From positions 49,605-113,604 of the forward strand of contig JACCGJ010008692.1 of NCBI GenBank assembly GCA_013407085.1: 64,000 nucleotides of DNA. Direction: 5' to 3'. The position numbers and the translations under genes are program-made. Under the pieces are notes generated by a model. It had not been told where the DNA came from, made no database searches, and saw only the letters and a program-made list of their open reading frames with translations. Of the stretch, positions 30,241 to 40,531 are shown one piece after another. The stretch's first letter is position 1. Each line of letters begins with the position of its first letter. This DNA comes from Atriophallophorus winterbourni. Taxonomy: Eukaryota > Platyhelminthes > Trematoda > Plagiorchiida > Microphallidae.

Positions 30241-30395
30241 GAGGATGTGAGCAACACATTACTTTGGTCATCCACAATCGCCTTGAGTGCTTTGACCAAG
30301 AATCAGTTTGTGATTCTGTGTCTGAACATGGTGGTTCGTTGTAAGAACCCTATATAACAGCTGACATACTCGTATAACCTTGTTTAATATGTTTT

Positions 30396-30683
30396 TCGTT
30401 ATTACTATATTGAAGAAATCGATATATAAATGAGAATAAACCGACCACGTAACGCGTTTTGCCATGTGTAGCGATTATTCGTAATGTTGTTGTTATTGGA
30501 ACATATTTACTGATAGTGGAATGGTTTTCAATCTATAAGTTTTACAACTCAGCTTTCGAATGTAGAACGTTCACTGAAATTGGAGCATGTATGAATTTTA
30601 TGATCAAAGTAAAGTACACATGTGGCAAAATTTCTAAACGCGATATCGGAAAAATGATCAGTCCCAAGTCACATTTCTCTTGA
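30396..30683. other. Unrecognised short stretch
   Basis: No gene or repeat was recognised. Confidence 0.4.
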
Positions 30684-31285
30684 TTTCATCTGATTCAAAG
30701 TGATTCAATGTCATTCAAAGTTGTAATGATCTAAAAACCATTTAGATTAACAATAACCATACGATGGAGTTATGAGGTATATACACTAAAAAGAAGAACA
30801 GGGAAACTTATGTCGTGTAAATCGTAACAAAATTTGGTTTCTCTCAAGTATTTGTCCAAATTAGCTTAAAAAATATCCAGGTTGGCTGAGTGTGTAACAG
30901 TGGCGGGAAGGGTGTTCCATGTGAAACTTACACGTACAGCATACGAATATCTTCGACAGTTCAGTCTTGAAGTGGGAATAAGCACTGCAAATTCATGTTT
31001 CCAACTGGCACGGGGTAGCGAGTGTGTGAAAAGTTTGGACAAGGGATGGTTAGTGAAGTGCATAATGTTGTACATCGGTATGAGTTCACCTCATAGTCGA
31101 CGACAGTGAAAGTCGTAAAGATTGAGACTCCTCAAACGTTCTTCATATGGGTTAGCAGCTAGTCCGGACACAAGCTTTGTGGTTCGGTGGTAAATACGCT
31201 GCAGAAGATTGATGTCTTTCTGAATCCAGGTTGACCAAGCCTGAACAGCGTACTCCATCGCTGGTCTCAGATAGGTATTTATGAT
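30684..31285 (-). mobile_element. LINE A 3' fragment, copy 3
   Basis: ORF2 C-terminus (MYNIMHFTNHPLSKLFTHSL, NCRRYSYAVRVSFTWNTLP) and the LINE A 3' tail (GATTCAAAGTGATTCAATG) on minus. It is very close to 20,195-20,790. Its 5' end adjoins element X at 31,286. Confidence 0.85.
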
Positions 31286-31755
31286 ATATTTAGTGTACTT
31301 TTTAGTTTTTTGTGCTAAGAAACCCTACATTATTTCTCACCGATTTCGTTTATTTTCAATTATTATAAAAAATTTAATTTCCCAGGCTCAAAATAACAAA
31401 CGTTTCGTAAATCGGCATTCATTGTTTATTGTTATTGTGTGAAGTGTACGTAATCTGAACAGGCATTAACCATAGTTTTGAAAATAAAACCTAGCTTAAC
31501 TGATATAAATTTATGTATACGAAAGTTTTCTTCGATATTTAATAGTACACTTGCCACGTTTTACTTACCTATTTTCATGAGTGCCAATATCTGTAAATTA
31601 ATGAGAGCGATATGTTTGCTAGAATGTACAAGTGCGAGATGCTTTTAGGAGATGACAATATAACTTTATGTAAATGTAATTATGAGGACTATATAGACAA
31701 TATTTTATAATAGAACATTTTATCATTAAATTTCTGTTCAAATAAATATATACAT
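31286..31755 (-). repeat. Element X (LINE-embedded AT-rich insert), copy 2
   Basis: This is the same ~460-480 bp sequence found inside the LINE A copy at 41,876-42,332, in inverted orientation here. Shared blocks include TGTGCTAAGAAACCCTACAT, ACAATAAACAATGAATGCCG and GGCACTCATGAAAATAGGT. Its far end coincides with the end of similarity to the LINE; no RT sequence continues beyond it. No coding capacity was seen. Confidence 0.75.
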
Positions 31756-31803
31756 ATTGAAAATCATTTATGAAATATTATACACTTTGGAACATTGTCG
31801 AAT

Positions 31804-32465
31804 GGAACAAAATATTAATTTGCATGCTTTTCCGTCACACACACCCCACGACCGGTTTCGTGCTGTTTGCACTCATCAGGTAGGGACAGTAAGATCGGGA
31901 TCCGCATGCGTTTGAAACAGTGGATGAATGGTGAACAAGGAGCGCTTGTATGCCACTGTTGGATAGAGCTGGTACGACCAACATGTTCAATCACATGTGT
32001 CCAAGCACATGTTTAATGGGGTTAAACCCATAACCATGAAACAAAATATTCATTTGCATGCTTTTCCGTCACACATACCCCACGACCGGTTTCGTGGGTA
32101 GGGACAGTAAGATCAGGATCCGCATGCGCTTGAAACAGTGGATGAATGGTAAACAAAGAGCGCTTGTATACCACTGTTGGATAAGGCTAGTACGATCAAC
32201 CTGTTCAATCACTTGCGTCCAAACACATGGTTAATGGGGTTAAACCCATAACCATGAAACAGAATATTCATTTGCATGCTTGACAGCACGAATCCGGTCG
32301 CGGGGTGTGTGTGTGTGACGGAAAAGCATGCAAATGAATATTTTGTTTCACGTTTAAGGGTTTAACCCCATTAAACATGTGTTTGGACACATCTGATTGA
32401 ACAGGTTGGTCGTACCAGCCTTATCCGACAGTGGCATACAAGCGCTCCTGGTTTACGATTAAATG
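31804..32465. repeat. HHR-B repeat array (two minus units plus an inverted unit)
   Basis: Two tandem minus units of about 235 bp (31,804-32,037 and 32,037-32,273) are followed by an inverted plus unit (about 32,280-32,465). Shared landmarks are ATTTGCATGCTTTTCCGTCA, GAAACAGTGGATGAATGGT and AATGGGGTTAAACCCATAAC. HHR-B shares the CTGTTTCAAGC, AACAAGG and ACAGTGGCATACAAG frame with HHR-A, so the families are related. There is no coding potential. Confidence 0.82.
31841..31884 (-). ncRNA. HHR-B small hammerhead ribozyme motif (intact core)
   Basis: Minus strand: CCTAC-CTGATGA-GTGC-AAACA-GCAC-GAAA-CCGGTC-GTGGGG. Stem I pairs CCTAC with GTGGG (one G-U). Stem II is a perfect GTGC/GCAC with an AAACA loop. 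CTGATGA and GAAA are canonical, and the cleavage triplet is GUC. Palindromic ACCGGT replaces stem III. The second unit lost its stem II and CTGATGA box (near 32,090). The inverted unit keeps only the 3' half, with GAAT for GAAA. Confidence 0.82.
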
Positions 32466-32780
32466 CTATTCGTAAAACCACCCACGGTCGTCAAATGCAC
32501 AATCACAATGGTATGAATATTCATGTGATTACATCGCTTCTATACTTATAATGTATGGTATTCCTCACATTCTTTGCTTTTGCGATAATTGCCTGATGCT
32601 TTTATTCATTCAACACCTTGTTGTATCATTTATATGTAGAAAATTTCAGCTGCCAAATGCCTTCTGCTTGAAACTATAATTGGCTACTGATTGAAAAAAT
32701 TATGAACAATTGATCCTTCATAAATATATTCACTCCCGATTTATGCATCACAAGAGAATGCTACTACTTTCATGCATACA
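32466..32780. other. Presumed 3' flank of the Ig/FN3 gene
   Basis: AT-rich; it follows the proposed stop codon of the minus-strand gene. No canonical AATAAA was identified with confidence. Confidence 0.3.
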
Positions 32781-33001
32781 CTAGTCAGACACAAGCCAAT
32801 AGCCTATGTTCTGTTCGCCTAAACATTCTGGATTCATTGGTTCGTCAGCACTGGTGGTCAGTAAACGCTTAATTCTCAGACGATTTCTCCTAGATAGTTT
32901 CCGTTTGAACTCACAACATCTTTGGTTACATTGATCGATCTTGCCAAATTGCAAGTTGACCAAAAGCTGATGAAGTTTCTTCCATTTGTCTAAGGCGTAT
33001 A
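32781..33001 (-). CDS. Ig/FN3 receptor, candidate last coding exon
   Basis: It opens after CTAG at 33,001, or alternatively after TTTGAG at 33,043, which is also open and in frame. It continues phase 1 from the transmembrane exon and encodes about 73 residues (KWKKLHQLLVNLQFGKIDQC, CCEFKRKLSRRNRLRIKRLL), ending VSD then TAG. A GTGAGT inside it (near 32,917) could be an alternative donor. The acceptor lacks a good pyrimidine tract, so this is the weakest exon of the gene. Confidence 0.45.
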
Positions 33002-33159
33002 CTAGCATTATTGTCACATTTTTTTCGTGTAATTTCTTCGTAACTCAAATATTTTGTGAATTTACGAATGTTGTCTGGTTTTGACGCTTGAGGTCACATG
33101 ATGTACCCGAGTGAGTTGTCCCAAAAGTCACAACAAGTTCTTTATTTCACTCTCAACAG

Positions 33160-33275
33160 TTCAATCAAGGCTCACTGAACCTGATCTTACTGTCTCCACC
33201 TGACGATGGCAAACAGCCTGAAACCGGTAGTGGTGTGTAATGGGATGGGGATGTGAGCACCACAATACTTTAGTT
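33160..33275 (+). repeat. HHR-A repeat with hammerhead, inside an intron (antisense)
   Basis: It holds ...CTTACTGTCTCCAC-CTGACGA-TGGC-AAACA-GCCT-GAAA-CCGGTA-GTGG-TGTGTAA, hammerhead at about 33,190-33,240. The core boxes, GGC/GCC stem II and ACCGGT are intact. It lies antisense in the roughly 570-bp intron between the last two exons of the Ig/FN3 gene. Confidence 0.78.
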
Positions 33276-33571
33276 CAAATTAACATTCTCTACAATATTT
33301 CACATAGGTCGTGCTGCTCAAGCTATAGCTTTTGTTTTTCTTCCTAAATTTTAAACCTTGAGTTTATGCCAGAAAACCCACCCGTATTCCTCTAGTAAAT
33401 TTTTAATATTTTTAAATATTGATTAAAAAGAAAATAAATGCCCGGAGAATAATTGAAAGATTTCTATTGATTTTTTTAATAAATTAAGCATGGTGTATTC
33501 AGTACACCTCTGTGTTTCATGCATACAATCATAAGTGTATATAATTTTTGAAAGCTTTGAATAATACTCAC

Positions 33572-34306
33572 AATTGACTTCCACACGACCATTTGATTGT
33601 TCTGCATGACAGGAATCTCGATGGTTCTTCAATCGATGCAATTTCAGACCAACATTTGCCTTGCTTTTATGATTCGGTTTAACGCAACAATCTTCCGTTT
33701 CTCGATCATCATGTACATCAATCCAAACACGCGTTGAGTCGTAAAACTGTTCCGATTCAATCTTCCGGCGTTTCGCATTCCTTCGGCAACAGGATATCTG
33801 ATTGTCTTTGAAATCGGATGTAAGAGATTTAGTGCTGAAATTGTTCCATAAAAACACAGCCGAGGAATTATGATTCCCGTCGTTATTATGAGAAAGTGTA
33901 CCCAGAGCAGTTCCGTCACTATGATTGATAGGATTGACTGGGAATTTTATCTTTTGTGATTGTTGTATAGACTCTTCATCGCTGTTTGCGCAAACGTATG
34001 TGTGACAAGGTAGGTGTGGGATTTCGGTACCGTTAAACGAGTAATTATTTTGATTATTTTGTATTTTGTTGACATCGTGATTCTTTTCCAAAGACCTTTT
34101 TCTCTTGATATAGTAAACGAGGCTCGTGAGAATTAATACTGTAAAAGCGACCGTGCAGACTACCGGTAATAGCCATTGGAAATGTCTTGAGTACGTTTTA
34201 TACACAGTTTCAGATTGCGTCGATAAAGTATTTCCTTTTGCTTTGGCACTAGATACCAAGCTATTTTCGTATTCCAATGTTGCTGAGAGTGCATTTGTTA
34301 ATAAAT
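33572..34306 (-). CDS. Ig/FN3 receptor, transmembrane and cytoplasmic exon
   Basis: Acceptor TTTATTTTTTAG, donor T|GTGAGT; 735 bp, phase 1 to phase 1. After about 42 extracellular residues comes a hydrophobic helix (WLLPVVCTVAFTVLILTSLV) followed by the stop-transfer cluster YYIKRKRSLEK. The protein therefore has a single-pass type I topology. The cytoplasmic part has SFNGTEIPHLPCHTY, SDEESIQQSQKIKFPVNP and CRRNAKRRKIESEQF, with no enzyme domain. The likely role is a cell-surface adhesion or signalling receptor anchored here. Confidence 0.8.
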
Positions 34307-34714
34307 CTAAAAAATAAAGTTCAATTGTTTGCGAAAAATGTTCAAAATCAATTTTTTATATGTGGAAATATAATGTGATTTCTCAAACGATGAAATGATG
34401 AAATTGCTGTTGACAGAAGCATTCTACGTTTTAATTATTTTCAATATCTCCAACAAAGGCGAGCAACACTTACTTATAAGTATCATACAACAATGCAGGA
34501 TTTCCAAAGTTTATTGATGACACAGTTAAAAGGCAACAATAATAAATGGAGCACGGTTGAATTCACATGATATCATCCAGAAAAATGAAAACATATGATT
34601 CAATTCGCCATTATATTCACCCTTTTAATAACTTTTAAATACATGGCCTTCATAGTTAGGCACTAGAAACCGATTTTCGGAAATGGGGATAACCGATTAT
34701 GCGGTTTTAATCTA

Positions 34715-35060
34715 CTCACTACATCTGCTCAACAGAATGGTAAATGGTCGTATTCCGAATGATCTACTATATAGTGAGCTGAAATGAGGTACTCTACCAT
34801 TGGGCAGACCGCTCTTGCGGTACAAAGACGATCGCAACAGAGATATGAAACCTCTTGGCATTGACCCCGCAAGTTGTAAGAACTTGCTCTTGGCCGCTCA
34901 AAATGGAGGTATTGTTTAAAGCGTCGTCTGTAAGCTTGGGTGAAGCAGATACAGCTCTTAACTGCTAAACGTAGATCACGTCGCCAGCGCAGAAGACGCA
35001 AGGTAATTTCAGAGCATAAAATTCCTTCTTCGCATTTGACGAAAGGTGGTAAGTTAACCG
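34715..35060 (+). pseudogene. LINE C-like ORF2 C-terminal fragment
   Basis: Plus frame NGRIPNDLLYSELK, then LPLGRPLLRYKDDRNRDMKP and LGIDPA matches the conserved C-terminal segment (R.PKDLLYGEL...GRP.LRYKD..KRD) of APE-type LINE proteins, as at 57,105-57,392. An in-frame stop is present. It lies antisense in the intron between the TM exon and FN3-2. Confidence 0.65.
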
Positions 35061-35795
35061 GCTTGGAGCCTTGCCCAGGTAGATTGGATTAAGGATGCGG
35101 TACATATTTTTTAAGTGCTATGTCAGTCTTTTAGAGAACGTGACAACATTAAGCATGCTTTGCGTTTGCTTATAAACGGAGCCTCGAGTAAGAAGAGTAG
35201 CATCAGATATGCGGTCATTATATCGGTGCGAAGGTAATCTTGAGGCACAAATGGTGATGCACTCCTAAGCACCCTGAATCAGATGAGATGAGTGTGGAAA
35301 TCATGAAATTGATGTTGACATGGGTGTGATTGAAAGTTGTAATAAATTATCCAGAGGATAAGCTACCCTTTCATCTCCTTTTTTTGATAAATTTCTCAGG
35401 CCCAGTCTCCTGAGGCGCTCAAATTATGCGGAATTTCAAATTCATTCGATAAACTTTGAGGCTCAATGATCTATCGTACCCAGTATATAAGTTTGTCGAT
35501 GGTTTTCAATATACGCGCCAGTAACATCTGAAGTCATTGTGCATATTGGATATCCCTACTTGACAATTTTTAAACGAACTTTGACGATTGAGTGGAAATC
35601 TTGATATTTCCCTCATTTGCTGACAAATTATTTCACTGCGTTATCCAATGATATATTTGTGTATATAATTTTTGACTCAAAGCTTTTTACTTTACCAACT
35701 TGTACCTTAGAATCGTGTAGTCGATTTAAAATGTGGACGCCATCAAAATTAGAAAACAGTCATCAACATATTACAATTAAAACGAATTGACGTAC

Positions 35796-36197
35796 CGTTA
35801 GATCTCAATGTAACAATTAATTCTTCTGAAGGTTTACTCATGTACATTGGGCTAAATCCTCTAATGCGCACAATCAAACGTCCTGCTAAATTGCTTCTGG
35901 AAGTCGAATTTTCTGTGTGCGAATGTGAACAATTAAACTCTAAGCTTTTCTTCGGGGCGCGTATCGGTGCAAAGGTTGGCCAGGTCTGTGTCCAATTATC
36001 CATTGTGCGCTCTTCGTTCCAGTTTACTCGGTATTCCACAATGTAATAAACGACTTCTAGCAACGGTTGCTTTCTATGGGATGAAGTGCGTATTGTCCAA
36101 GAGAGCAGAGGGCAGCATGAATGCACTCGTAATTTCTCTAGTGTAGGAGAACACTTCTTTTGCAGAATCAATTCCGTTGGTTCGCTATCGAATTCAA
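35796..36197 (-). CDS. Ig/FN3 receptor, second FN3 exon
   Basis: Acceptor AATTATTATTGCAG, donor AACG|GTACGT; 402 bp, phase 1 to 1, the class usual for FN3 modules. It encodes a complete FN3 domain: CCPLLSWTIRT (B strand tryptophan), VYYIVEYRVNW (C strand), SLEFNCSHSHTENSTS, and LIVRIRGFSPMYMSKPSEEL (F and G strands). N-glycosylation sequons include NWT, NCS and NST. FN3 modules of such receptors form the membrane-proximal stalk. Confidence 0.82.
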
Positions 36198-36489
36198 CTG
36201 CAATAATAATTTTTGAATAAATTTGAATTATTATGCATTCGTTCGCGGGTTGAAAGTTCTAAATGACTTATTACTTTGACAACACAACACTCCAGTACAC
36301 TATATTTATAACGGCAGTCTAAACGAAACCCATTGATATCCGGAATGAACCATTTTCTGGTTTGCGTAATTGCAAGCATACTTGCACTCTGCTCTATCCA
36401 AATAAACTAAGCCACCAGTTTAAGTAGACATGAACGCTATATACGTTTAAGTAAATCGATCCGTTGTTAGCTAATAATAATACGACTAA

Positions 36490-37377
36490 TTGAAGATTTT
36501 ATCACGACTATACTACCACTTTGCATACATTGATCATACGGTATATCGTAAGCCTATCGACACGGATGTCATTTTGGGATTCACATCTGCGCACCTTAAA
36601 AGGGTATTTCAGTCCATAGCAAAATCGCTATTCTACAAGTTTGACCGCCTCTGCAGCGATGTTGCAGATAAGAGACGAGCTCATGAAGAAGTCAGTCGCC
36701 GACTTGCAAATCATGGTTACCCCCAGAGCTTAATTAAGCGCCAATTGAACCGAGTTAAACATCCGCAACCGAAGACGGAAAAGGTTTGGCGAGCTACGGT
36801 ATCTCTACCGTATGTCAAAAGTGCCACCGAAGGAATAAGTCGAATCTTGAATATCGCAGGTATTAGAGTAACATATAAGGCAGGTAGAACACTCCGCTCC
36901 GTATTAATGCATTTTAAAGATAAGACTCCTTTAGGTTGTGCGACGAACTGCATCTACCAAATCAACTGCAAGTGTTGCGCGGGTGTTTACATTGGGCAAA
37001 CGTCTAGAGAACTCTGCACTAGGGTAAACGAACACAGGAAACGAGTGGGAAAGCGACCCCGCAATCCCAGTGAATATCAATCACTGATTCGGGATTCTGC
37101 CCTAGCTGAACACGTGCTAGACACTGGACACAGCGTAGATCTTGATAACGTGAAAGTGATAAGACGGGGTGTGAAATTTTATATGGAAAGACTTCACGCT
37201 GAGGCTGTTGAAATAACAAAGGCTGGGGCGAATGCGGTGAACAAGGTGGATGGGGCGGATATCTCAACAATCTGGCGTTCGGTTTTGCAGCGGATTAGGA
37301 TTAACGAACATCACACCAAATACGCACATGATTACGTAAGCAGTGTGTCGGCATACGCTGACCTGTACAATCAATAA
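36490..37377 (+). pseudogene. PLE protein: RT thumb, linker and GIY-YIG endonuclease (fragment)
   Basis: This 295-codon open frame lacks the RT palm. It contains the RT thumb/linker (KRVFQSIAKSLFYKFDRLCS, RRLANHGYPQSLIKRQL), then PYVKSATEGISRILN. The GIY-YIG nuclease follows: CIYQINCKCCAGVYIGQTSR (GVYIG as the GIY half, CxC knuckle), TRVNEHRKRVG, LAEHVLDTGHSVD and RLHAEAVEITKAG. GIY-YIG endonucleases nick target DNA for PLE integration. Truncation makes this copy non-autonomous although the frame is open. Confidence 0.88.
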
Positions 37378-37615
37378 ACAATTAGGGATGAACACAGCAA
37401 TTAGGAGGTGTGATCAATTATATTGATCTCCCCTGTCTAGCTTAGTGAACTCAGGATTGGTCAAGAGAATGCCATTTATACCTGAACACTGTTCGTACCG
37501 ACACCCTTGGTCTGACGAAGCTTCCAAAAACTTACTATAACCGATTCATGGCAAACTTTATTTTCATGATTATGGACTCCCGATCGGTCTCGAATATTTT
37601 CAAATACTTTGCTAA
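36528..37615 (+). mobile_element. Penelope-like element, 5'-truncated (GIY-YIG part)
   Basis: It starts within RT (VYRKPIDTDVILGFTSAHLK) and runs through the linker and endonuclease to a 3' region ending CCCGATCGGTCTCGAATATT. The hammerhead site (CTTGGTCTGACGAAGCTTCC, then AAAAACTTACTATAACC) has lost stem II and GAAA. It is inserted in the FN3-1/FN3-2 intron, antisense to the gene. Confidence 0.88.
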
Positions 37616-38260
37616 TAAGCGCTTGACAATTTTTTTAAATGACGCTTAGATGTTCCAGTTATTCTCCAATTTTTATTTTTCTAATTCGCCTCACATTTGT
37701 CTAGCCAATGGTAACCTGACACTTCATTATCTCAAGTATCATTTCATTGTGCTGCACTTTACACATTTTATCATATTTGTATTTTGTGGAGAAATCAATG
37801 TATTGCTGAAAATTCGTGTACACGAATAAAGTCATTCTCTTCTTCTTCTCCTCTCGAGGCGGTCGTATTATTCGTTGGCTTGACATTTTCGTCCATAACT
37901 TCGTTGCATCTGCTCGGATTTATACCGTTTAAAGTATTCTGCCTACCACTCGACGACGCCTATCGGATTTTATACTTTTCGATCGCGCAAGTCGAGTTAC
38001 AGCAAAGTTACCAGTTTTGACGGAAAAGGCCAATAAGTTCACGCGTACAAAGATTTTCGCAGAACAAGCTACCTTGTGGATTTTGCTATCATTAGAAAGA
38101 TCACATTTAGCTACAGGTTTTGACACCTTGCTCCCGATTCTGTCTTCTGTAATCACCGAGTTATTGTGAATTATTTGTTCCATGCCGAAACCACTGGCAG
38201 CTCACAACTCTCAAAACACCAATTATCGATCAACCGACAAGCCCTATGTAGCCCACGAAC

Positions 38261-39680
38261 ATGTGCGAACGTGTAGCGAGGTCCACCGCCCAAACTAAGA
38301 AATCGATCGATCTAGCTGTGACCGCGACACGGGGTCCGTGTGACATCTGCATCACATGTCTAACCCCGGTAAGCGTTGATAGCGTTTCAGTTAAATGTGC
38401 TTTTTGCGGGTTACTTCAACACGCGTCATGTGATTATAATTTGACTGATGACTGGTGCGGCTTGTGAACGACGAGAAACATCCATCTGTTTGTTATGTTT
38501 GTATTAACTGTAGACAATCCAACGAAGGCGTTCGCCACAACACTAAAGACACCGTTTGTAGGACAATAACAGCACTCGATTTAGAGAAATCTAAAGATTT
38601 TGAAGATAAAATTGAAAAAACGAATGTCTGCTCTAGAGCAAAGTCTACAGCGTGTTGAAATTGCTATAATCGCGAATGAACAGTTTTTGCATGCATTATC
38701 GCCCGTAGCGGAAATCAGCGATAGAGCAAACGCCGATAAAACACCACAAAAGTCAATTTTGGTTAGTCGTGCATCTTTGGTGATCAGTGGTGATTCAATG
38801 CGACAACAAAGGAGCCATAGAGATGAATTCGTTACTAACTCGCGTAAGACAGCATCTGCTGTGAATGTAAAGAGGAAAATGAATACAGTTAACAGTCAGC
38901 TGCCTCATCGATTGGCACCGGTGCAACCTGCTGGTGGTTCTATGAAGAAGACACATAGTCTCAGCGTAATTTGCACTAACGTTCCTGAAACAAATTTTGC
39001 ACTGTTCGACGACAGGAAAAAGCACGATTTAGCCGAATGGAGCATACTCTGTGACATGATGAACCTGGTTCGCATAAGATCCTCAGCTATAATTCGTTTA
39101 AGTCGACACACGAAATCACCCCATCAGGGTGATCCGAGATTACTCAAGGTTATATTGGAGAACGAAAACGACCTGGAAAACATACTATAACACTCATACT
39201 TATTAAGGAGTGTTGCTGGCTCAAAAATCCGTATTTTCACTGATCTCCCATCAAAAGACACCGATCGGGCATCAGCAAGAAGTTTAGTACTGTTTGGTGT
39301 TCCCGAGAGTGCTGAAAATCTAGCACCTAATCAAACAGGAAAACACGATGGACAACAATGAAAGTTTATATCCGAAACTATCGATGTAAATGAAACTGTC
39401 GCAATAATACGATCAGCATACCCAAGTCCATTAAATACAAAGGGGATGGACCCCAACCGCTTAAAGTCACCTTTCTGACTAGCAATATGGCTGATTTAAT
39501 TCGAGCATAATCGACTCAAAACAGTCGCAAGCTACCAAGTGGTGTCAGAATGAGTGCTCCGAAAACAACTAAACTAGATCCTGCAGACAATATACCACTC
39601 GAAAGCCCAAGTCAAGTCATTTCAATTAGCTCGCCAAAAAACGATCTGTGTCCGGCTCATGCCGAGTCGGAAAAGTAGAA
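38261..39680 (+). pseudogene. LINE A ORF1 (copy 4), frameshifted
   Basis: The zinc-finger part is split over two frames: CDICITCLTPVSVDSVSVKC then AFCGLLQHASC, and after a shift HPSVCYVCINCRQS. Next come a helical linker, the conserved HSLSVICTNVPETNF (about 38,955) and LKVILENENDLENIL. The distal portion (SKIRIFTDLPSKDTDRASAR and LVLFGVPES, 39,215-39,320) resembles the RNA-binding end of LINE ORF1 proteins. Several stops are present. Confidence 0.7.
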
Positions 39681-39823
39681 ACGACTTCAACGCCTCAGCT
39701 GTATACTGTGAACCGGATTGAATTTATGAATACCAGCCTTTAATCTGTGCTAAATATATCACAACCTGAAACTAAAACTAGTCTCTCACATTATCCATCA
39801 TTGTTAACCCATAAAATCATAAA

Positions 39824-40531
39824 GTGTCTCCATACGAACGCTCAGTGTCTGAGAAACAAATTCAGGATCTTGATACTGTATGTATACAGCACTCACCGGA
39901 CTTAGTTGCAATTACCGAAACATGGTCTGAACCTCATTTATCAGACAATCAATTGGCATTGAAAGGAATGTATCTTTTCCGTCAACACCGTACGGGACGC
40001 GGTGGTGACGTAGCATTTTACTACAACCAAACGTTATGACGCTGAGAAATTGAAGATATCGAGCTACGTGTACAGGATACTCTGTGGTGCTCAATTAAGC
40101 TGACAACTGGAGAGGACTGCATTGTTGGCGTGATTTATCGGGCTCCAAGCGCAAGTGAGGCGCACAATGTTGAACTACTTCAGAAAATTCGACTTCTGGC
40201 TGCCAAATTTCAAACGCCACTCCTGGTTATGGGTGATTTCAACCTTCCAAACTTGATAAAAAAAAACGCTGTTTCGACGAATTCGCTCGACGATGCGTTT
40301 CAAGAACTGATCTTCGATATTCCTTTTTATAACCACGTATTTGATAACACTAGATATAGAAAAAATATCTTGCTATCCGTCCTGGATGTAATACGAACGA
40401 GTGAGGAACACGCCGTCGAAAATCTCGGATACGAAACTCAATTGGGTTCTAGCGACCACCTGGTCCTCTTATTCGATTATGTTTGTCAAGCCGAAAGAAT
40501 GAATGACATGAAAAAACAAAACTACAACTGA
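39824..40531 (+). pseudogene. LINE A APE-type endonuclease (copy 4)
   Basis: Signature motifs in two frames: PDLVAITETWSEPHLSD (catalytic E), GRGGDVAFYYN, VGVIYRAPSAS, LLVMGDFNLPNL (GDFN, catalytic D and N) and LGSSDHLVLLFDY (SDH, catalytic D/H). Apurinic-type endonucleases of CR1-group LINEs nick the target to prime reverse transcription. A frameshift and stop near 40,040 break it. Confidence 0.85.

Larger units (their letters stand above)
28339..30395. repeat. Palindromic array of HHR-A hammerhead repeats
   Basis: Two units lie on minus (28,339-28,568, and 29,843-30,016 after a LINE insertion), then about one and a half units on plus (30,020-30,395), giving an inverted array centred near 30,017. 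A plus unit of about 250 bp runs from TCATCCATAAGCGCCTTGAG, past TATATAACAGTTGGCATACA and the hammerhead, to GTGAGCAACACATTACTTTG, where the next unit starts directly. No long ORF is present. Dispersed single copies occur at 33.2, 51.9 and 60.2 kb. Confidence 0.85.

Noticed and set aside
28339..32465. Regularly spaced repeats as a CRISPR array
   Set aside because: Units are ~240 bp, contiguous, partly inverted and carry hammerhead cores; there are no short repeats with unique spacers and the genome is eukaryotic.
36194..36379. Minus ORF just upstream of the FN3-2 exon as an extra exon
   Set aside because: It crosses the well-supported acceptor at 36,198 and the FN3 domain is complete without it.
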